Part shown: positions 15,898 to 24,461 of the stretch, piece after piece
How positions within the stretch are numbered: the first letter of the stretch is position 1
Layout: every line of letters begins with the position of its first letter
NCBI GenBank assembly: GCA_964501785.1
Contig: CAZCUD010000003.1
Location: 124,001 to 188,000, forward strand
From: DATBSK01 sp964501785
Lineage (GTDB): Bacteria; Actinomycetota; Acidimicrobiia; IMCC26256; PALSA-555
Direction: 5' to 3'
Length of the DNA stretch: 64,000 nt
The notes under the pieces: generated by a model
The model's database searches: none
What the model was told of the DNA's origin: nothing
Seen by the model: the letters and a program-made list of their open reading frames with translations, nothing else
Made by a program: the position numbers and the translations under genes

Positions 15898-16995
15898 ATG
15901 AAGAGGCTGCTGGCCATCGTGCCGATCGTCGCGATCGGTGTCTGCTCGAGCGCGCTCGTCGCGTCGGCGGGACTCGACGCCCCGGTGCCGTTGCCGACCA
16001 CGGGCTACACGGTCATCATCGACCAGGCGGGAGGCGCCGGGGCCGACCCGTCGACCGACGTCGGATCCGGCACGAACGGACTTGGCGAGCTGCCCGACCT
16101 CGGCGTCCTCCAGGGCACCTGCGAGGGCCGGCTCGCCGCCGTCGACCTGACGAACGGGACGATCACTCCGCTGTCGGCGCCGGCGTCGGTCGAAGCCTGC
16201 GTCGGTGACCTGACGTTCGCGCCCGACGGCACGCTCTACGGCATCCTGCGCGGCATCGACGCGGCGGCGGGCGACGTGTTCACCGAGCTCGCGCGCTTCG
16301 ACACCGCGACCGGCGCGCCCGACGTCATCGGCCGGATCGGTGACTTCAGCTCCTACGGCGGTTACAGCAACCCTCCGTTGGGCGGGATCTCGTTCGACGC
16401 CCAGGGCCGCCTGTTCGTGCTCCTCCCGACCCTCGCCGCGCTCCCCGACAACGATCCTCGTTGTCTCGACAGCGAGTCCGGAGCAGCCCTTGCCTACTGC
16501 CTCTACCGGATCGACGACCCGAGCCAACCGGGAACGGTCGCGTTCGTCGGTCGGACGGCCGAGATCCCGCCCACCGGGCCCACCGAGCTCTACTCCACGC
16601 TCGCGGCCGACTGCACGGGCCCGATGTACACGGGCGAGCTCGTCGGGCTCGCCGGGGGGTCCGATCTGGTCGGCAACCTCCGGACGGTCGACACCACCAC
16701 CGGAGCGCCCGCGCAGGTCGGTGGCCTCCAGGCCGACCACTTCATCGCCGGCCAGGCGTTCGATCGCGCGGGGACGCAGTGGGCGCTGACCTTGATCGTC
16801 GCTCCGACGCTCGACACGGCGTACGACCTCGCGACGATCGATCCGTCGGCGTCTCCGGTCGACTCGACGCGAGTCGCGAACCTCGACGTACCGTCGATCG
16901 GCGAGGGCCCGGGGCTCCTCAACGGGCTCGCGATCGCACCGCTCGACTGCACACCGCCCGCGCCGATCGTGCTCGAACCGACGTTCACGGGGTGA
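15898..16995 (+). CDS. Secreted beta-propeller-like protein with PxFTG tail (paralogue 1)
   Basis: Exported protein of unknown function, 365 aa. The signal peptide is MKRLLAIVPIVAIGVCSSALVASA. The mature part has TGYTVIIDQAG, then repeats of the type LTFAPDGTLYGILRG and ISFDAQGRLFVLLPT, each followed by a 'D-T-x-T-G-A' strand (RFDTATGAPDVIG; VDTTTGAPAQVG). This is typical of SMP/NHL-like propellers. Paired cysteines occur. It ends APLDCTPPAPIVLEPTFTG-stop. The gene at 17205 is a tandem paralogue on the other side of tRNA-Pro. There is no membrane anchor or charged tail after the motif. ATG 15898 is preferred over the adjoining GTG 15895. Confidence 0.85.
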   Translation: MKRLLAIVPIVAIGVCSSALVASAGLDAPVPLPTTGYTVIIDQAGGAGADPSTDVGSGTNGLGELPDLGVLQGTCEGRLAAVDLTNGTITPLSAPASVEACVGDLTFAPDGTLYGILRGIDAAAGDVFTELARFDTATGAPDVIGRIGDFSSYGGYSNPPLGGISFDAQGRLFVLLPTLAALPDNDPRCLDSESGAALAYCLYRIDDPSQPGTVAFVGRTAEIPPTGPTELYSTLAADCTGPMYTGELVGLAGGSDLVGNLRTVDTTTGAPAQVGGLQADHFIAGQAFDRAGTQWALTLIVAPTLDTAYDLATIDPSASPVDSTRVANLDVPSIGEGPGLLNGLAIAPLDCTPPAPIVLEPTFTG

Positions 16996-17040
16996 CGCGA
17001 CACGACCGGCCGTAGGGGCCGGTCGTGTAGGCGGAGCGGA

Positions 17041-17117
<77 letters not shown>

Positions 17118-17191
17118 TCGGGCCGACCAGCCTAACCGTCGCCCGCCGAGCGTCTCCGAGCGGATCGAAGCGTCTCGACTCGTGTGCGCAC

Positions 17192-17197
17192 TAGGGT
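17192..17197 (+). promoter_or_regulatory. -10 element for secreted PxFTG protein (paralogue 2)
   Basis: TAGGGT, 7 nt before the ATG at 17205. This supports that start over GTG 17184. Confidence 0.45.
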
Positions 17198-17204
17198 CCG
17201 CGCC

Positions 17205-18323
17205 ATGCGCAGGGGTGGGGTCATGGGGCTGGTCGTCGTGGTGCTCTCTGCCGGGTTGGTCGCGCTCGGCACGTCCGCCGCGGGAGGCCAGGCCGAGCCG
17301 GCGACGTTCGGCTACACCGTCGTGATCCTCCCTCCGAGCGACGACGCCGCGCCCGACGCGAGCACCGGCGAGGTGAACGCGACGGACGGGGTGGACGCGG
17401 CGGCGGAGGCCACAGGGCTCACGCTGTCCGCCGAGGGCGACGTGTCGCCGACGCAAGGCGATGATCTGTGCCGGCTCGCCACGATCGAGCTGGCGACCGG
17501 TGTGGTCACGCCGCTCCCGGCGGCCGCGAGCCCCGAGGCGTGCGCGGGCGACCTCGCCTTCGCCCCCGACGGCACGCTCTACGGCCTGCTCCAGGGGGCG
17601 GACGAGGCCGCCGATCAGGTCTTCCCCGAGCTCGTCCGATTCGACACGACGACCGGCGCGGCCGTGGTCGTGGGCAACATCGGCACCAGCACGCAGATGC
17701 TCGGCGGCCAGAGCATCGTGCCCTTCGGTGGGATCACGTTCGACGGCGTCGGGCAGCTGCTCGTCGCGCTGGTCGCGCCCGACGCGGACGGTGCCGACCC
17801 GGCGTGCCGTCGCACCGGCACCATCGCCACGTGCCTCTACCGCATCGACGACCCCGCCGATCCCGCGGTGACCACCTTCGTCGGTGAGATGGCGAGCATC
17901 CCTTCGGGCGAGGACGGCATGCTCGGGTCGACCCTCGCCGCGACCTGCGAGACCGTCTACTCCACGCCGATGCTCACCGAGCCGATCGACGACACCGCCA
18001 ACCTGATCGTCGGGACGGTGCTCACGTCGGTCGACGCGACGAGCGGTGCGAGCACGCAGCTCGGCGCGTACCCCGACGAGTTCGTGAGCTGGGGTGATGG
18101 GCTCGATCCGGCCGACGGGTTCTGGGGGCTCGGACTCGACTACCCGGTCCAGCCCGACTTCTCGGGCTCGGTGCTCGTGCTCGATCCGAACGGGGGAACG
18201 CCGGTGGCGACCGCAGGCGCGGCGATCTCGTCGCCACCCGAGACGGTGATCCAGGGCCTCGAGATCGCGCCGTTCGACTGCACGCCCGAGCCGATCGGGC
18301 CCGAGCCCACGTTCACCCGCTGA
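17205..18323 (+). CDS. Secreted beta-propeller-like protein with PxFTR tail (paralogue 2)
   Basis: Tandem paralogue of the gene at 15898; 372 aa. The signal peptide is MRRGGVMGLVVVVLSAGLVA with cleavage around GTSAAGGQA. Matching blocks include FGYTVVILPP, DLAFAPDGTLYGLLQGADEAADQVFPELVRFDTTTGA and CLYRIDDPADPAVTTFVG. It ends IAPFDCTPEPIGPEPTFTR-stop: the tail motif is present but the last residue is Arg rather than Gly. Function is unknown. Divergence between the copies is considerable, so the duplication is not recent. Confidence 0.83.
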   Translation: MRRGGVMGLVVVVLSAGLVALGTSAAGGQAEPATFGYTVVILPPSDDAAPDASTGEVNATDGVDAAAEATGLTLSAEGDVSPTQGDDLCRLATIELATGVVTPLPAAASPEACAGDLAFAPDGTLYGLLQGADEAADQVFPELVRFDTTTGAAVVVGNIGTSTQMLGGQSIVPFGGITFDGVGQLLVALVAPDADGADPACRRTGTIATCLYRIDDPADPAVTTFVGEMASIPSGEDGMLGSTLAATCETVYSTPMLTEPIDDTANLIVGTVLTSVDATSGASTQLGAYPDEFVSWGDGLDPADGFWGLGLDYPVQPDFSGSVLVLDPNGGTPVATAGAAISSPPETVIQGLEIAPFDCTPEPIGPEPTFTR

Positions 18324-18333
18324 CCAGCGTTCT

Positions 18334-18369
18334 CGGGGGCCCCCGCCCCCCGAATGGGGGGGGGGGGGG
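18334..18369. other. C/G-homopolymer region (14 G in a row)
   Basis: GGGGGCCCCC, a C-rich stretch and then 14 consecutive G (18356-18369) lie between convergent genes. The C and G runs can pair, so this may be a terminator. A run this long is also prone to slippage and sequencing error, so its length is unreliable. Confidence 0.6.
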
Positions 18370-18388
18370 TCACAGCCCCAAGCCGGGG

Positions 18389-18772
18389 TCAGACGGAGGC
18401 GGGCGTCGCCAGCAGCTGCTTGACGGTGCGGCGCAGCGTGCCCGGGTCGACCGGCTTCACCAGCTCCGCGTCGGCCGCGGCGCGCTTGGCGAGGAAGCGG
18501 TCGTGCTCGCGGTCGAGAAGCAGCAGGATCGGCACCTCGGGCACGCGGCCCGCGGAGCCCTCGAGGTGCAGGTCGATCGCCACGGCCACACCACCCATGT
18601 TGCCGATCTGCATGTCGAGCACGACCAGGTCGGGGTGTCGGTCCTTCACCGCGAGGCGCACGTCCTCGCCGCGGGTGACCTCCAGCACCTCCAGGTCGCG
18701 ACCCGCGAGCGAGTGGCGGACCTGGTCGCGCACCCAGGCGCCGTCGGCGGCGACCAGGACGATCGAGCTCAT
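18389..18772 (-). CDS. Single-domain response regulator (CheY-like receiver)
   Basis: 127-aa stand-alone receiver domain. The phospho-acceptor is D53 in LVVLDMQIGNMGG and the conserved Lys is K106 in ELVKPVDPGTLRR. The acidic metal-binding pair is reduced to one Asp (D10 in LVAADGAW), so Mg-dependent phosphorylation may be weaker than usual. There is no output domain and no adjacent histidine kinase. It starts with ATG after GAGGAG. A TAGCGT -10 candidate lies about 25 nt upstream. It is 26 bp downstream of the Get3/ArsA-like pair on the same strand and could be co-transcribed with it. Confidence 0.85.
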   Translation of the reverse strand: MSSIVLVAADGAWVRDQVRHSLAGRDLEVLEVTRGEDVRLAVKDRHPDLVVLDMQIGNMGGVAVAIDLHLEGSAGRVPEVPILLLLDREHDRFLAKRAAADAELVKPVDPGTLRRTVKQLLATPASV

Positions 18773-18798
18773 GAACGGCTCCTCATGACGGCTGCACG

Positions 18799-19968
18799 CT
18801 AGCCGGTGGGTCGCGCGTCGTCGGCGCCCAACAGGTGGGCCGCGACGGTCTCGAGTGCCCGGAAGTCGACGACGTCGTGCGAGAGCGACGGGACGTACGC
18901 GATCGTGACCGCGCCGATCCGCTCCGCCGCGTCGTCGAGCTGGGCGCGCTCGCGCCGGGAGAGCGCGGCGTAGTCGGCGAGGTTCGCGTAGCGGGCCGCC
19001 ATGCGGGAGATCGCGTCGTGCGTCGCGGATGGGGCCGTCGCGGCACGGGACGCGAGCTCGGCCGCCCGGGCGGCCAGTGCGTCGGCGTCGCGCCCCTCAC
19101 CGAAGTCGGGGTGGACTCGGTTGACGACGAGCGCGGCGACCTCGAGGTCGGACTCGGCGAGCCGCTCGGCGAAGTACTCCGCCTCCTCCACGGCGTCGCG
19201 TCGGGGCGAGGTGACGAGCACGAACCCCGTGGACGGCGTCGCGAGCAGCTCCGTGACCGTCGCGGCCCGCTCGCGGAACCCCTGCTCCATGCCCTCGAAC
19301 GCCCGGAAGAAGGCGACGACGTCGTCGATCACCTCGGCGCCCACGACCTTGGCGACGGTGCGGAAGAACGCCTGGAGCGCGGCGCCCGCGACGCGCAGCC
19401 CGGTGCGGGTCGGCGCCATGAGCACGCGGAACACACGGTTGTCGAGCAGTCGGATCAGTCGGGCCGGCGCGTCGAGGAAGTCGAGTGCGTGGCGCGTCGG
19501 TGGCGTGTCCACCACGATCAGGTCGTAGTCGCCCTCCTCGTGCAGCTCGTGGAGCTTCTCCATCGCCATGTACTCCTGCGTGCCCGAGAGCGCGCCGGCG
19601 ATGTTGCGGTAGAAGCGGTTCTCGAGGATCCGCTCGGTCTGCTCGGGCGTGCTCGAGTAGCGGCGGACGAGCTCGTCGAAGGTCGACGGGGTGTCGAGCA
19701 TCAGCGCGAACAGGCGCCCGTCGGGCGCGGCGCGGCCCTCGGCGTCCCAGCGGGAGCGGGGGATCTCGTGGGCGACGTTGCCCAGCGCCTCGAGCCCGAG
19801 CGTGTCGGCCAGTCGCTTCGCCGGGTCGATGGTCACGACGATCGCCTTGCGGCCCAGCCGTGCCGCGCTGAGCGCGAGCACCGCCGACGTCGTGGTCTTC
19901 CCGACGCCGCCGGTCCCGCAGCACACGAGCACGTGTCGCGTCTCGAGATCGGTTCGCAGGCGGCTCAC
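18799..19968 (-). CDS. Get3/ArsA-family ATPase (second gene of pair)
   Basis: Soluble SIMIBI-class ATPase, 389 aa. It has a deviant Walker A (CCGTGGVGKTTTSAVLALSAA), switch I region VVTIDPAKRLADTLG, VVDTPPTRHALDFL (Walker B / switch II) and a long helical insertion with FDELVRRYSSTPEQTERIL. It has no arsenite-binding cysteine triad, so arsenic export is unlikely. Its GTG start overlaps the stop of the paired gene by 4 nt. Paired Get3-like ATPases beside whiB are a conserved actinobacterial arrangement (Mycobacterium Rv3679-Rv3680). The physiological cargo or partner is not evident. Confidence 0.88.
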   Translation of the reverse strand: MSRLRTDLETRHVLVCCGTGGVGKTTTSAVLALSAARLGRKAIVVTIDPAKRLADTLGLEALGNVAHEIPRSRWDAEGRAAPDGRLFALMLDTPSTFDELVRRYSSTPEQTERILENRFYRNIAGALSGTQEYMAMEKLHELHEEGDYDLIVVDTPPTRHALDFLDAPARLIRLLDNRVFRVLMAPTRTGLRVAGAALQAFFRTVAKVVGAEVIDDVVAFFRAFEGMEQGFRERAATVTELLATPSTGFVLVTSPRRDAVEEAEYFAERLAESDLEVAALVVNRVHPDFGEGRDADALAARAAELASRAATAPSATHDAISRMAARYANLADYAALSRRERAQLDDAAERIGAVTIAYVPSLSHDVVDFRALETVAAHLLGADDARPTG

Positions 19969-20918
19969 GGCAGCGGGTCCGGCAGCGCACGCACCTCGGC
20001 CGTGAAGGCGTCGGCGAGGGCATCGACCTCGGTCGGACCCATCTCGCTGAACAGGTACGGGAGACGGATCTGGGGGAGCGGGAGCCGCGCCGCGAGCCGG
20101 TCGGCCTGCTGACGAGCGAGCTCGTGGCGGTCGTGACGGAACGCGGCCGCCGCGGCGAGTGCCCGCAGCTCGGGCGCGGGGACGTCGAGGCCCGCCGTCG
20201 CGACGTCGCCGCTCAGGTGGTGCGCCGACACCGCGAGATCACCGGGCATGCCGTTGACGACGACCGGCGCGAGCGAGATGCCGACGCGCTCCTCGAGCGC
20301 GAACGCGGTCTCGACGAGCTCGTTGACCGGCGTCTCCTCGGGCAGCGTGACGAGCATCACCCGACAGCGCGCGGGGTCGGAGAGCAGGTCGAGCACGTCC
20401 TGGGCCTGCGTGCGCACCGGGCCGACGCGCACCGCGTCGAGCAGCCCGCGGGCCGAGGTGAGGAACGTGATCGCGTGCCCGGCCGCCGGGGCGTCGATGA
20501 TGATCAGATCGGCGGCTCCGGCTCGCTCGAGCTGCTTCACCTTCCCGAGCACGAGGATGTCCTTCATGCCCGGCACCGCAGTGGCGATGACGTCCAATGC
20601 GCCCGAGCGCACGAGTCGCTTCGAGATCCGCTTCAGACCTCGGTCCTCGAGGTACTCGAGCAGCGCATGGTCAGGCGTGAGCGTGCGGGCCCGGACGCCG
20701 GGACGGACCTCGGCCTCCTCGTACTCGAGCGCCGGCACGCCCAGGCTCGTGGCCAGACCCGATTTGCCTTCGACCTCGACGATCAGCACGCTCGTGCCGG
20801 TGCGGGCAGCGGCGGTGGCGAGCGCAGCGGTCACGGTCGTCTTCCCGACGCCGCCCTTCCCGGCGACGATCAGCACTCGTGAGGCAGCGCAGAGCGCCTC
20901 GACTCGCACGCCACGCAT
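19965..20918 (-). CDS. Get3/ArsA-family ATPase (first gene of pair)
   Basis: 317-aa partner of the downstream ATPase. Walker A is VLIVAGKGGVGKTTVTAALA; IVEVEGKSGLATSLGV replaces the usual 'D-P-A' switch. LIIIDAPAAGHAITFL is the switch II region, and a methionine/proline-rich stretch follows. The start ATG at 20918 lies only 15 bp from the divergent NfeD start, so both promoters must overlap the neighbouring gene. No Shine-Dalgarno is visible. The much longer open frame upstream (to 22568) is a shadow of nfeD. The two ATPases probably form a hetero-complex, as shown for the mycobacterial pair. Confidence 0.87.
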   Translation of the reverse strand: MRGVRVEALCAASRVLIVAGKGGVGKTTVTAALATAAARTGTSVLIVEVEGKSGLATSLGVPALEYEEAEVRPGVRARTLTPDHALLEYLEDRGLKRISKRLVRSGALDVIATAVPGMKDILVLGKVKQLERAGAADLIIIDAPAAGHAITFLTSARGLLDAVRVGPVRTQAQDVLDLLSDPARCRVMLVTLPEETPVNELVETAFALEERVGISLAPVVVNGMPGDLAVSAHHLSGDVATAGLDVPAPELRALAAAAAFRHDRHELARQQADRLAARLPLPQIRLPYLFSEMGPTEVDALADAFTAEVRALPDPLP

Positions 20919-20933
20919 CGTAGGAGCAGGCCC

Positions 20934-22328
20934 TTGACGCGACGCCACCGACCCGTCCGGCTGCTCGCCGCGCTGGTGCTGGTCGTGTGGGGCGCGGCCA
21001 CGGTGCTCTTCGCCGACTCGGCCGACGCGCAGGCCGACGGCCGCCGCGGGATCCTCGTCGTGCAGGTCGAAGGTGCCGTCGACCCACCCAACGCCGACCT
21101 GATCGACGAGGCGATCGAGCGTGCGAACGACGAGCGGCTGACCATGGTCGTGCTCCAGCTCGACTCCAACGGCGCGCTCGACACCTCCGTCGCCGACCTC
21201 GTGCGCACCATCCGCCGGTCGCGCGTCCCCGTCGTCGTGTGGGTCGGACCGGCGGGCGGCGAGGCTCGGGGCGGCGCCACCCTGCTGCTCGAGGCCGCGC
21301 ACGTCGCGTTCGCCGCCCCCGGCTCGGACCTCGGCCCGGCCGACCCGGTCCGCCTCGACGAGCCCGACGCCTCGGACCCGGCGAGCGTGCGCGCCGAGCT
21401 CGAGCGTCTCGCGGGTCTGAACGGGCGCGACCCCGACGCCGCAGGGCGCCTGGCGACGCGTTCGGTGAGCGCGCGGTCGGCCGCGTCGTCGGGTGCGATC
21501 GACGGCGTCCGACCGACGCTCGGCGAAGCGATCGTCACGCTCGACGGCACGACCGTCGAGACCGTCGCGGGCGAGGTCGAGCTCTCGACCGCGAAGGTGA
21601 TCGGTGAGGGTCGCGACCGGCGACGTCAGCCCAACCAGGACGTCGTGTTCGACAGCCTCGGCATCGGCGGGCAGCTGCGCCACGCGCTGCTCGGCCCGTC
21701 GACCGCCTACTTCCTGTTCGTCACGGGCCTCGCGCTGATCGTGTTCGAGTTCTTCGCCGCGAGCGTCGGCTTCGCCGCGGTGGTCGGCGGCATCTGCGTG
21801 ATCGCCGCCTCGTACGGGCTCGCCGGCCTGCCGACGCGGTGGTGGGCCGTCGCGCTGTTGCTGCTCGCCGCGTTCGGCTACGCCGTCGAGGCCCAGGCGG
21901 GGGGGCTCGGTGTGTGGACCGTGATCGCGACGGCCGCGCTCGCCGCCGGATCGATCTTCCTGTACTCCTCTGCCGACCTGCGCCCGGAGTGGTGGGTCAT
22001 GCTCCTCGTCATCGCCGGCGCGTTTGCGTTCTACGTGTTCGCGATCCCTCCGTTCATCCGTGCGCGGTTCTCGACTCCGACCATGGGCCGCGAGGGGATG
22101 ATCGGCGAGATGGGGACCGCGGTGGTCGCCGTCGATCCCGACGGCGTCGTCGAGGTCAGAGGGGCTCGGTGGCGGGCCCGCACCAACCGGGCCACGCCCG
22201 TCGCCGCCGGCGACCCGATCCGGGTGGTCTCGGTCGAGGGCGTGCTGCTCGAGATCGAGCCCGAGGCCGGCGGCGCTCGCGACTACCGCGACCGGGCTCG
22301 CAAGCGCCGTGGCTCCGACGGGGCTTGA
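20934..22328 (+). CDS. NfeD/ClpP-class membrane protein with degenerate protease site
   Basis: 464 aa with a signal or anchor segment at residues 8-28, an extracytoplasmic ClpP/SppA-like domain (about 40-200), four to five membrane helices (about 260-380) and a C-terminal NfeD OB-fold domain (from ~390: MIGEMGTAVVAVDPDGVV). In active NfeD1b proteins the nucleophile sits in R-A-A-S-A-G; here the block reads GEARGGATLLLEAAHVAFAAPG, with Gly where Ser should be. The domain is therefore probably catalytically dead. The TTG start has GGAG 7 nt upstream. These proteins usually work with stomatin/flotillin partners; none is next to it. Confidence 0.85.
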   Translation: MTRRHRPVRLLAALVLVVWGAATVLFADSADAQADGRRGILVVQVEGAVDPPNADLIDEAIERANDERLTMVVLQLDSNGALDTSVADLVRTIRRSRVPVVVWVGPAGGEARGGATLLLEAAHVAFAAPGSDLGPADPVRLDEPDASDPASVRAELERLAGLNGRDPDAAGRLATRSVSARSAASSGAIDGVRPTLGEAIVTLDGTTVETVAGEVELSTAKVIGEGRDRRRQPNQDVVFDSLGIGGQLRHALLGPSTAYFLFVTGLALIVFEFFAASVGFAAVVGGICVIAASYGLAGLPTRWWAVALLLLAAFGYAVEAQAGGLGVWTVIATAALAAGSIFLYSSADLRPEWWVMLLVIAGAFAFYVFAIPPFIRARFSTPTMGREGMIGEMGTAVVAVDPDGVVEVRGARWRARTNRATPVAAGDPIRVVSVEGVLLEIEPEAGGARDYRDRARKRRGSDGA

Positions 22329-22437
22329 TGCCCACGGGGGTCTTGTCGCGCTGGTGACCCGGCGGTAGGTTCCGCGCCGTTCGGCCGGCGACCCGCCCCG
22401 CGGTGGCGACCGGTGGTGACGGCATCCGGGGGGAGCC

Positions 22438-22704
22438 GTGGCGATTCGGATGCTCGACGACGCGTGGCAGCAGAACGCGGCGTGCCGAGGTCCGGAGTCG
22501 GCCCTCTTCTTCCCGCCCACGCAGCCCGAGTCCCGCGCCGAGCGCGAGGCGCGCGAGGCGCGCGCCAAGCAGATCTGCGGTTCGTGCCACGTGCGGGAGG
22601 AGTGTCGCGCCTACTCGCTGCGCATCCGTGAGCCGCACGGCATCTGGGGTGGCTTGAACGAGAGCGAGCGCCGGCTCGTCCTGGACGGTCGGACGACGAC
22701 CTGA
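22438..22704 (+). CDS. WhiB-family [4Fe-4S] transcriptional regulator
   Basis: 88-aa WhiB-like protein. The four cluster ligands are C16, C47, C50 and C56 (C-x2-C-x5-C), followed by the G-I-W-G-G turn (HGIWGGLNESERR) and a short basic tail. The GTG start follows a GGGGGGAG ribosome-binding site. A TAGGTT -10 candidate about 70 nt upstream would give a leader. WhiB proteins bind the primary sigma factor and respond to O2/NO. Its position next to the Get3-like pair resembles mycobacterial whiB4, but the sequence alone does not prove orthology. Confidence 0.95.
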   Translation: MAIRMLDDAWQQNAACRGPESALFFPPTQPESRAEREAREARAKQICGSCHVREECRAYSLRIREPHGIWGGLNESERRLVLDGRTTT

Positions 22705-22715
22705 GGGCACCTTCG

Positions 22716-22721
22716 TAGACT
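22716..22721 (+). promoter_or_regulatory. -10 element for the NUDIX gene
   Basis: TAGACT immediately precedes three consecutive GTG codons (22722, 22725, 22728). A 6-nt spacer would place the transcript start on the third. Confidence 0.45.
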
Positions 22722-23579
22722 GTGGTGGTGGAGCCACGCGACGCGGCCACGGTGCTGCTCGTGCGTGATGCCACGGCAGGGGCCCCGCGGATCGAGGTCT
22801 TCATGCTCCGGCGCAACCAGCGCTCGGTGTTCGTGGCCGGCGCGCACGTGTTCCCCGGCGGTGCCGTCGACGACGACGACCGCTCGCCCGCCACCTTCGA
22901 CCTCGTCGACGGCGTCGACGACGCGACCGCCGCCGGACGGCTCGGTCGGGCCGGCGCCCTCGCCTTCTGGGTCGCAGCGATCCGGGAGTCGTTCGAGGAG
23001 GCGGGCGTGCTGCTCGCCCGCGACCGACGCACCGGCGAGCCGATCGCTGCCGACGTCGCGGCCTCGCTGGACGGCGCGCGACTGCCGGTCGCGTCGGGCC
23101 GGCAGTCGTTCTCGCAGCTCGTGCGCGACCGTGACCTCGTGCTCGACGGGTCGAGCCTGCGGGTGCTCTCGCACTGGATCACGCCCGAGCCCGCGCCGCG
23201 GCGCTACGACACGTGGTTCTTCGTCGCGCCCGCCCCACCTGACCACGCCTACCGCCACGACGACGACGAGACCGTCGCGTCGGAGTGGCTCGCGGCGGCC
23301 GACGCGCTCGACCGCGGCCGACGAGGCGAGGTCGACCTCATCTACCCGACCTTCCGCACGCTCCAGGTGATCGAGCGGTTCAGCACCTGTGCGGAGCTGT
23401 TCGCCGCGCTCGACGCCGCGTGGGAGCAGCCGAACGACGCGATGCAGTCCGTGAGCACCAACGGCTGGCAGGTGCCGCTGCCGGGCGACGGCGTCGACGA
23501 GCCCGCGCTCGAGGACGACGCCCGCGCCCACTCGGCGACCGGGCGTCCGCCCGCGCCCACGATCGAGGGCGTGGCCTGA
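22722..23579 (+). CDS. NUDIX hydrolase
   Basis: About 285 aa. The NUDIX box is recognisable as an A-L-A-F-W-V-A-A-I-R-E-S-F-E-E-A-G-V block (REx2EExG core) preceded by HVFPGGAVD. The sequence resembles the RNUDT19/Rv3672c branch (acyl-CoA or nucleotide diphosphate hydrolases) with a long insert after the box. Three in-frame GTG codons start the gene; the third (22728) would suit leaderless initiation. The stop overlaps the next ATG by 1 nt. Together with the MBL protein it repeats part of the mycobacterial Rv3672c-Rv3681c neighbourhood. Substrate unknown. Confidence 0.9.
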   Translation: MVVEPRDAATVLLVRDATAGAPRIEVFMLRRNQRSVFVAGAHVFPGGAVDDDDRSPATFDLVDGVDDATAAGRLGRAGALAFWVAAIRESFEEAGVLLARDRRTGEPIAADVAASLDGARLPVASGRQSFSQLVRDRDLVLDGSSLRVLSHWITPEPAPRRYDTWFFVAPAPPDHAYRHDDDETVASEWLAAADALDRGRRGEVDLIYPTFRTLQVIERFSTCAELFAALDAAWEQPNDAMQSVSTNGWQVPLPGDGVDEPALEDDARAHSATGRPPAPTIEGVA

Positions 23580-24421
23580 TGCCCGACATGACGCCGGGAG
23601 TGCCGAGCGCCCTCTCGCCCTTGGTGCGTCGCATCGTCGCACCCAACCCGGGCCCGTTCACCGGTCCGGGCACCAACACCTACCTGGTCGGGATCGACGA
23701 GGTGGCGGTGATCGATCCGGGCCCCGACGACAAGGGGCACATCGCCGCCATCGTCGGCGGCTCGATGAAGGAGCGGGTCCGCTGGGTCGTCCTCACCCAC
23801 ACCCATCCCGACCACTGGCCGGGCACGGCCCGACTCGTGAAGGCGACGGGCGCGGAGGTCGTGGCGTTCGGGAAGCACCTCGACAAGGAGTGCGACGTCG
23901 TGCCCGATCGCGTCGTCGCCGACGGCGACACGATCGACGGCACCGAGTTCGGCCTCGACGTGCTCCACACCCCCGGGCACGCGCCCAACCACATCTGCCT
24001 GCTCCTCGAGGAGGAGCGGATGCTCTTCACCGGCGACAACGTGCTCGAGGGAACCTGGTCGGTGATCAACCCGCGTCGGGGCGGTGACATGGCGACCTAC
24101 CTCGAGTCGCTCGCGCGCCTGCGCAAGCTGCGCATCAGCCGCATCGCGCCCGGGCACGGCGACGTGATCGAGGAGCCCCGGGCGCGCATCGACGAGTACG
24201 TCGCGCACCGCAAGCAGCGTGAGAGCCAGATCCTGCGCTACGTGAAGAAGCACGACTCGGCCCGGGTGAAGGACATCGTCGCCGCCCTCTACGGCGACAC
24301 CGACCTGCCTCCCGAGCTGATCGAAGCCGCGGGCTGGCAGGTCCACGCGCACCTCCTGAAGCTGCGCGCCGAGGGCAAGGTCACCGGCTCGTCCGCGAAG
24401 GGCGCCTGGGCCGCGGCCTAG
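23579..24421 (+). CDS. MBL-fold metallo-hydrolase (LACTB2/Rv3677c type)
   Basis: 280-aa metallo-beta-lactamase-fold hydrolase. Metal ligands are visible in VVLTHTHPDHWPGTARL (HxHxDH), LHTPGHAPNHICLLL and LFTGDNVLEG; IAPGHGDVIEEP carries the last His. A C-terminal winged-helix-like segment (VKDIVAALYGDTDLP...HAHLLKLRAEGKV) is typical of LACTB2-like proteins, some of which are endoribonucleases. It overlaps the NUDIX stop (TGATG), so the two are coupled. Probably cytoplasmic. Confidence 0.9.
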   Translation: MPDMTPGVPSALSPLVRRIVAPNPGPFTGPGTNTYLVGIDEVAVIDPGPDDKGHIAAIVGGSMKERVRWVVLTHTHPDHWPGTARLVKATGAEVVAFGKHLDKECDVVPDRVVADGDTIDGTEFGLDVLHTPGHAPNHICLLLEEERMLFTGDNVLEGTWSVINPRRGGDMATYLESLARLRKLRISRIAPGHGDVIEEPRARIDEYVAHRKQRESQILRYVKKHDSARVKDIVAALYGDTDLPPELIEAAGWQVHAHLLKLRAEGKVTGSSAKGAWAAA

Positions 24422-24424
24422 CAT
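24419..24424 (+). promoter_or_regulatory. -10 element for the Gly-rich/FN3 secreted protein
   Basis: TAGCAT overlaps the preceding stop codon. The predicted ~31-nt leader contains GGAGCGGAAG before the ATG at 24462. Confidence 0.4.
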
Positions 24425-24461
24425 CGGCGACCGGTCGGAGCAGCAGGAGCGGAAGAGCACG

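Noticed and set aside
16970..16995. PxFTG as an LPxTG sortase site
   Set aside because: No hydrophobic helix or basic tail follows; the stop codon comes directly after the Gly. Classical sortase anchoring needs both.
18799..20918. Arsenite efflux ATPase (ArsA) function
   Set aside because: No metalloid-binding cysteine triad and no arsB, arsR or arsC nearby. The pair matches the Get3-like actinobacterial type instead.
20919..22568. Open frame extending the first ATPase gene by 550 codons (- strand)
   Set aside because: Shadow of nfeD on the other strand. The P-loop protein starts properly at 20918.
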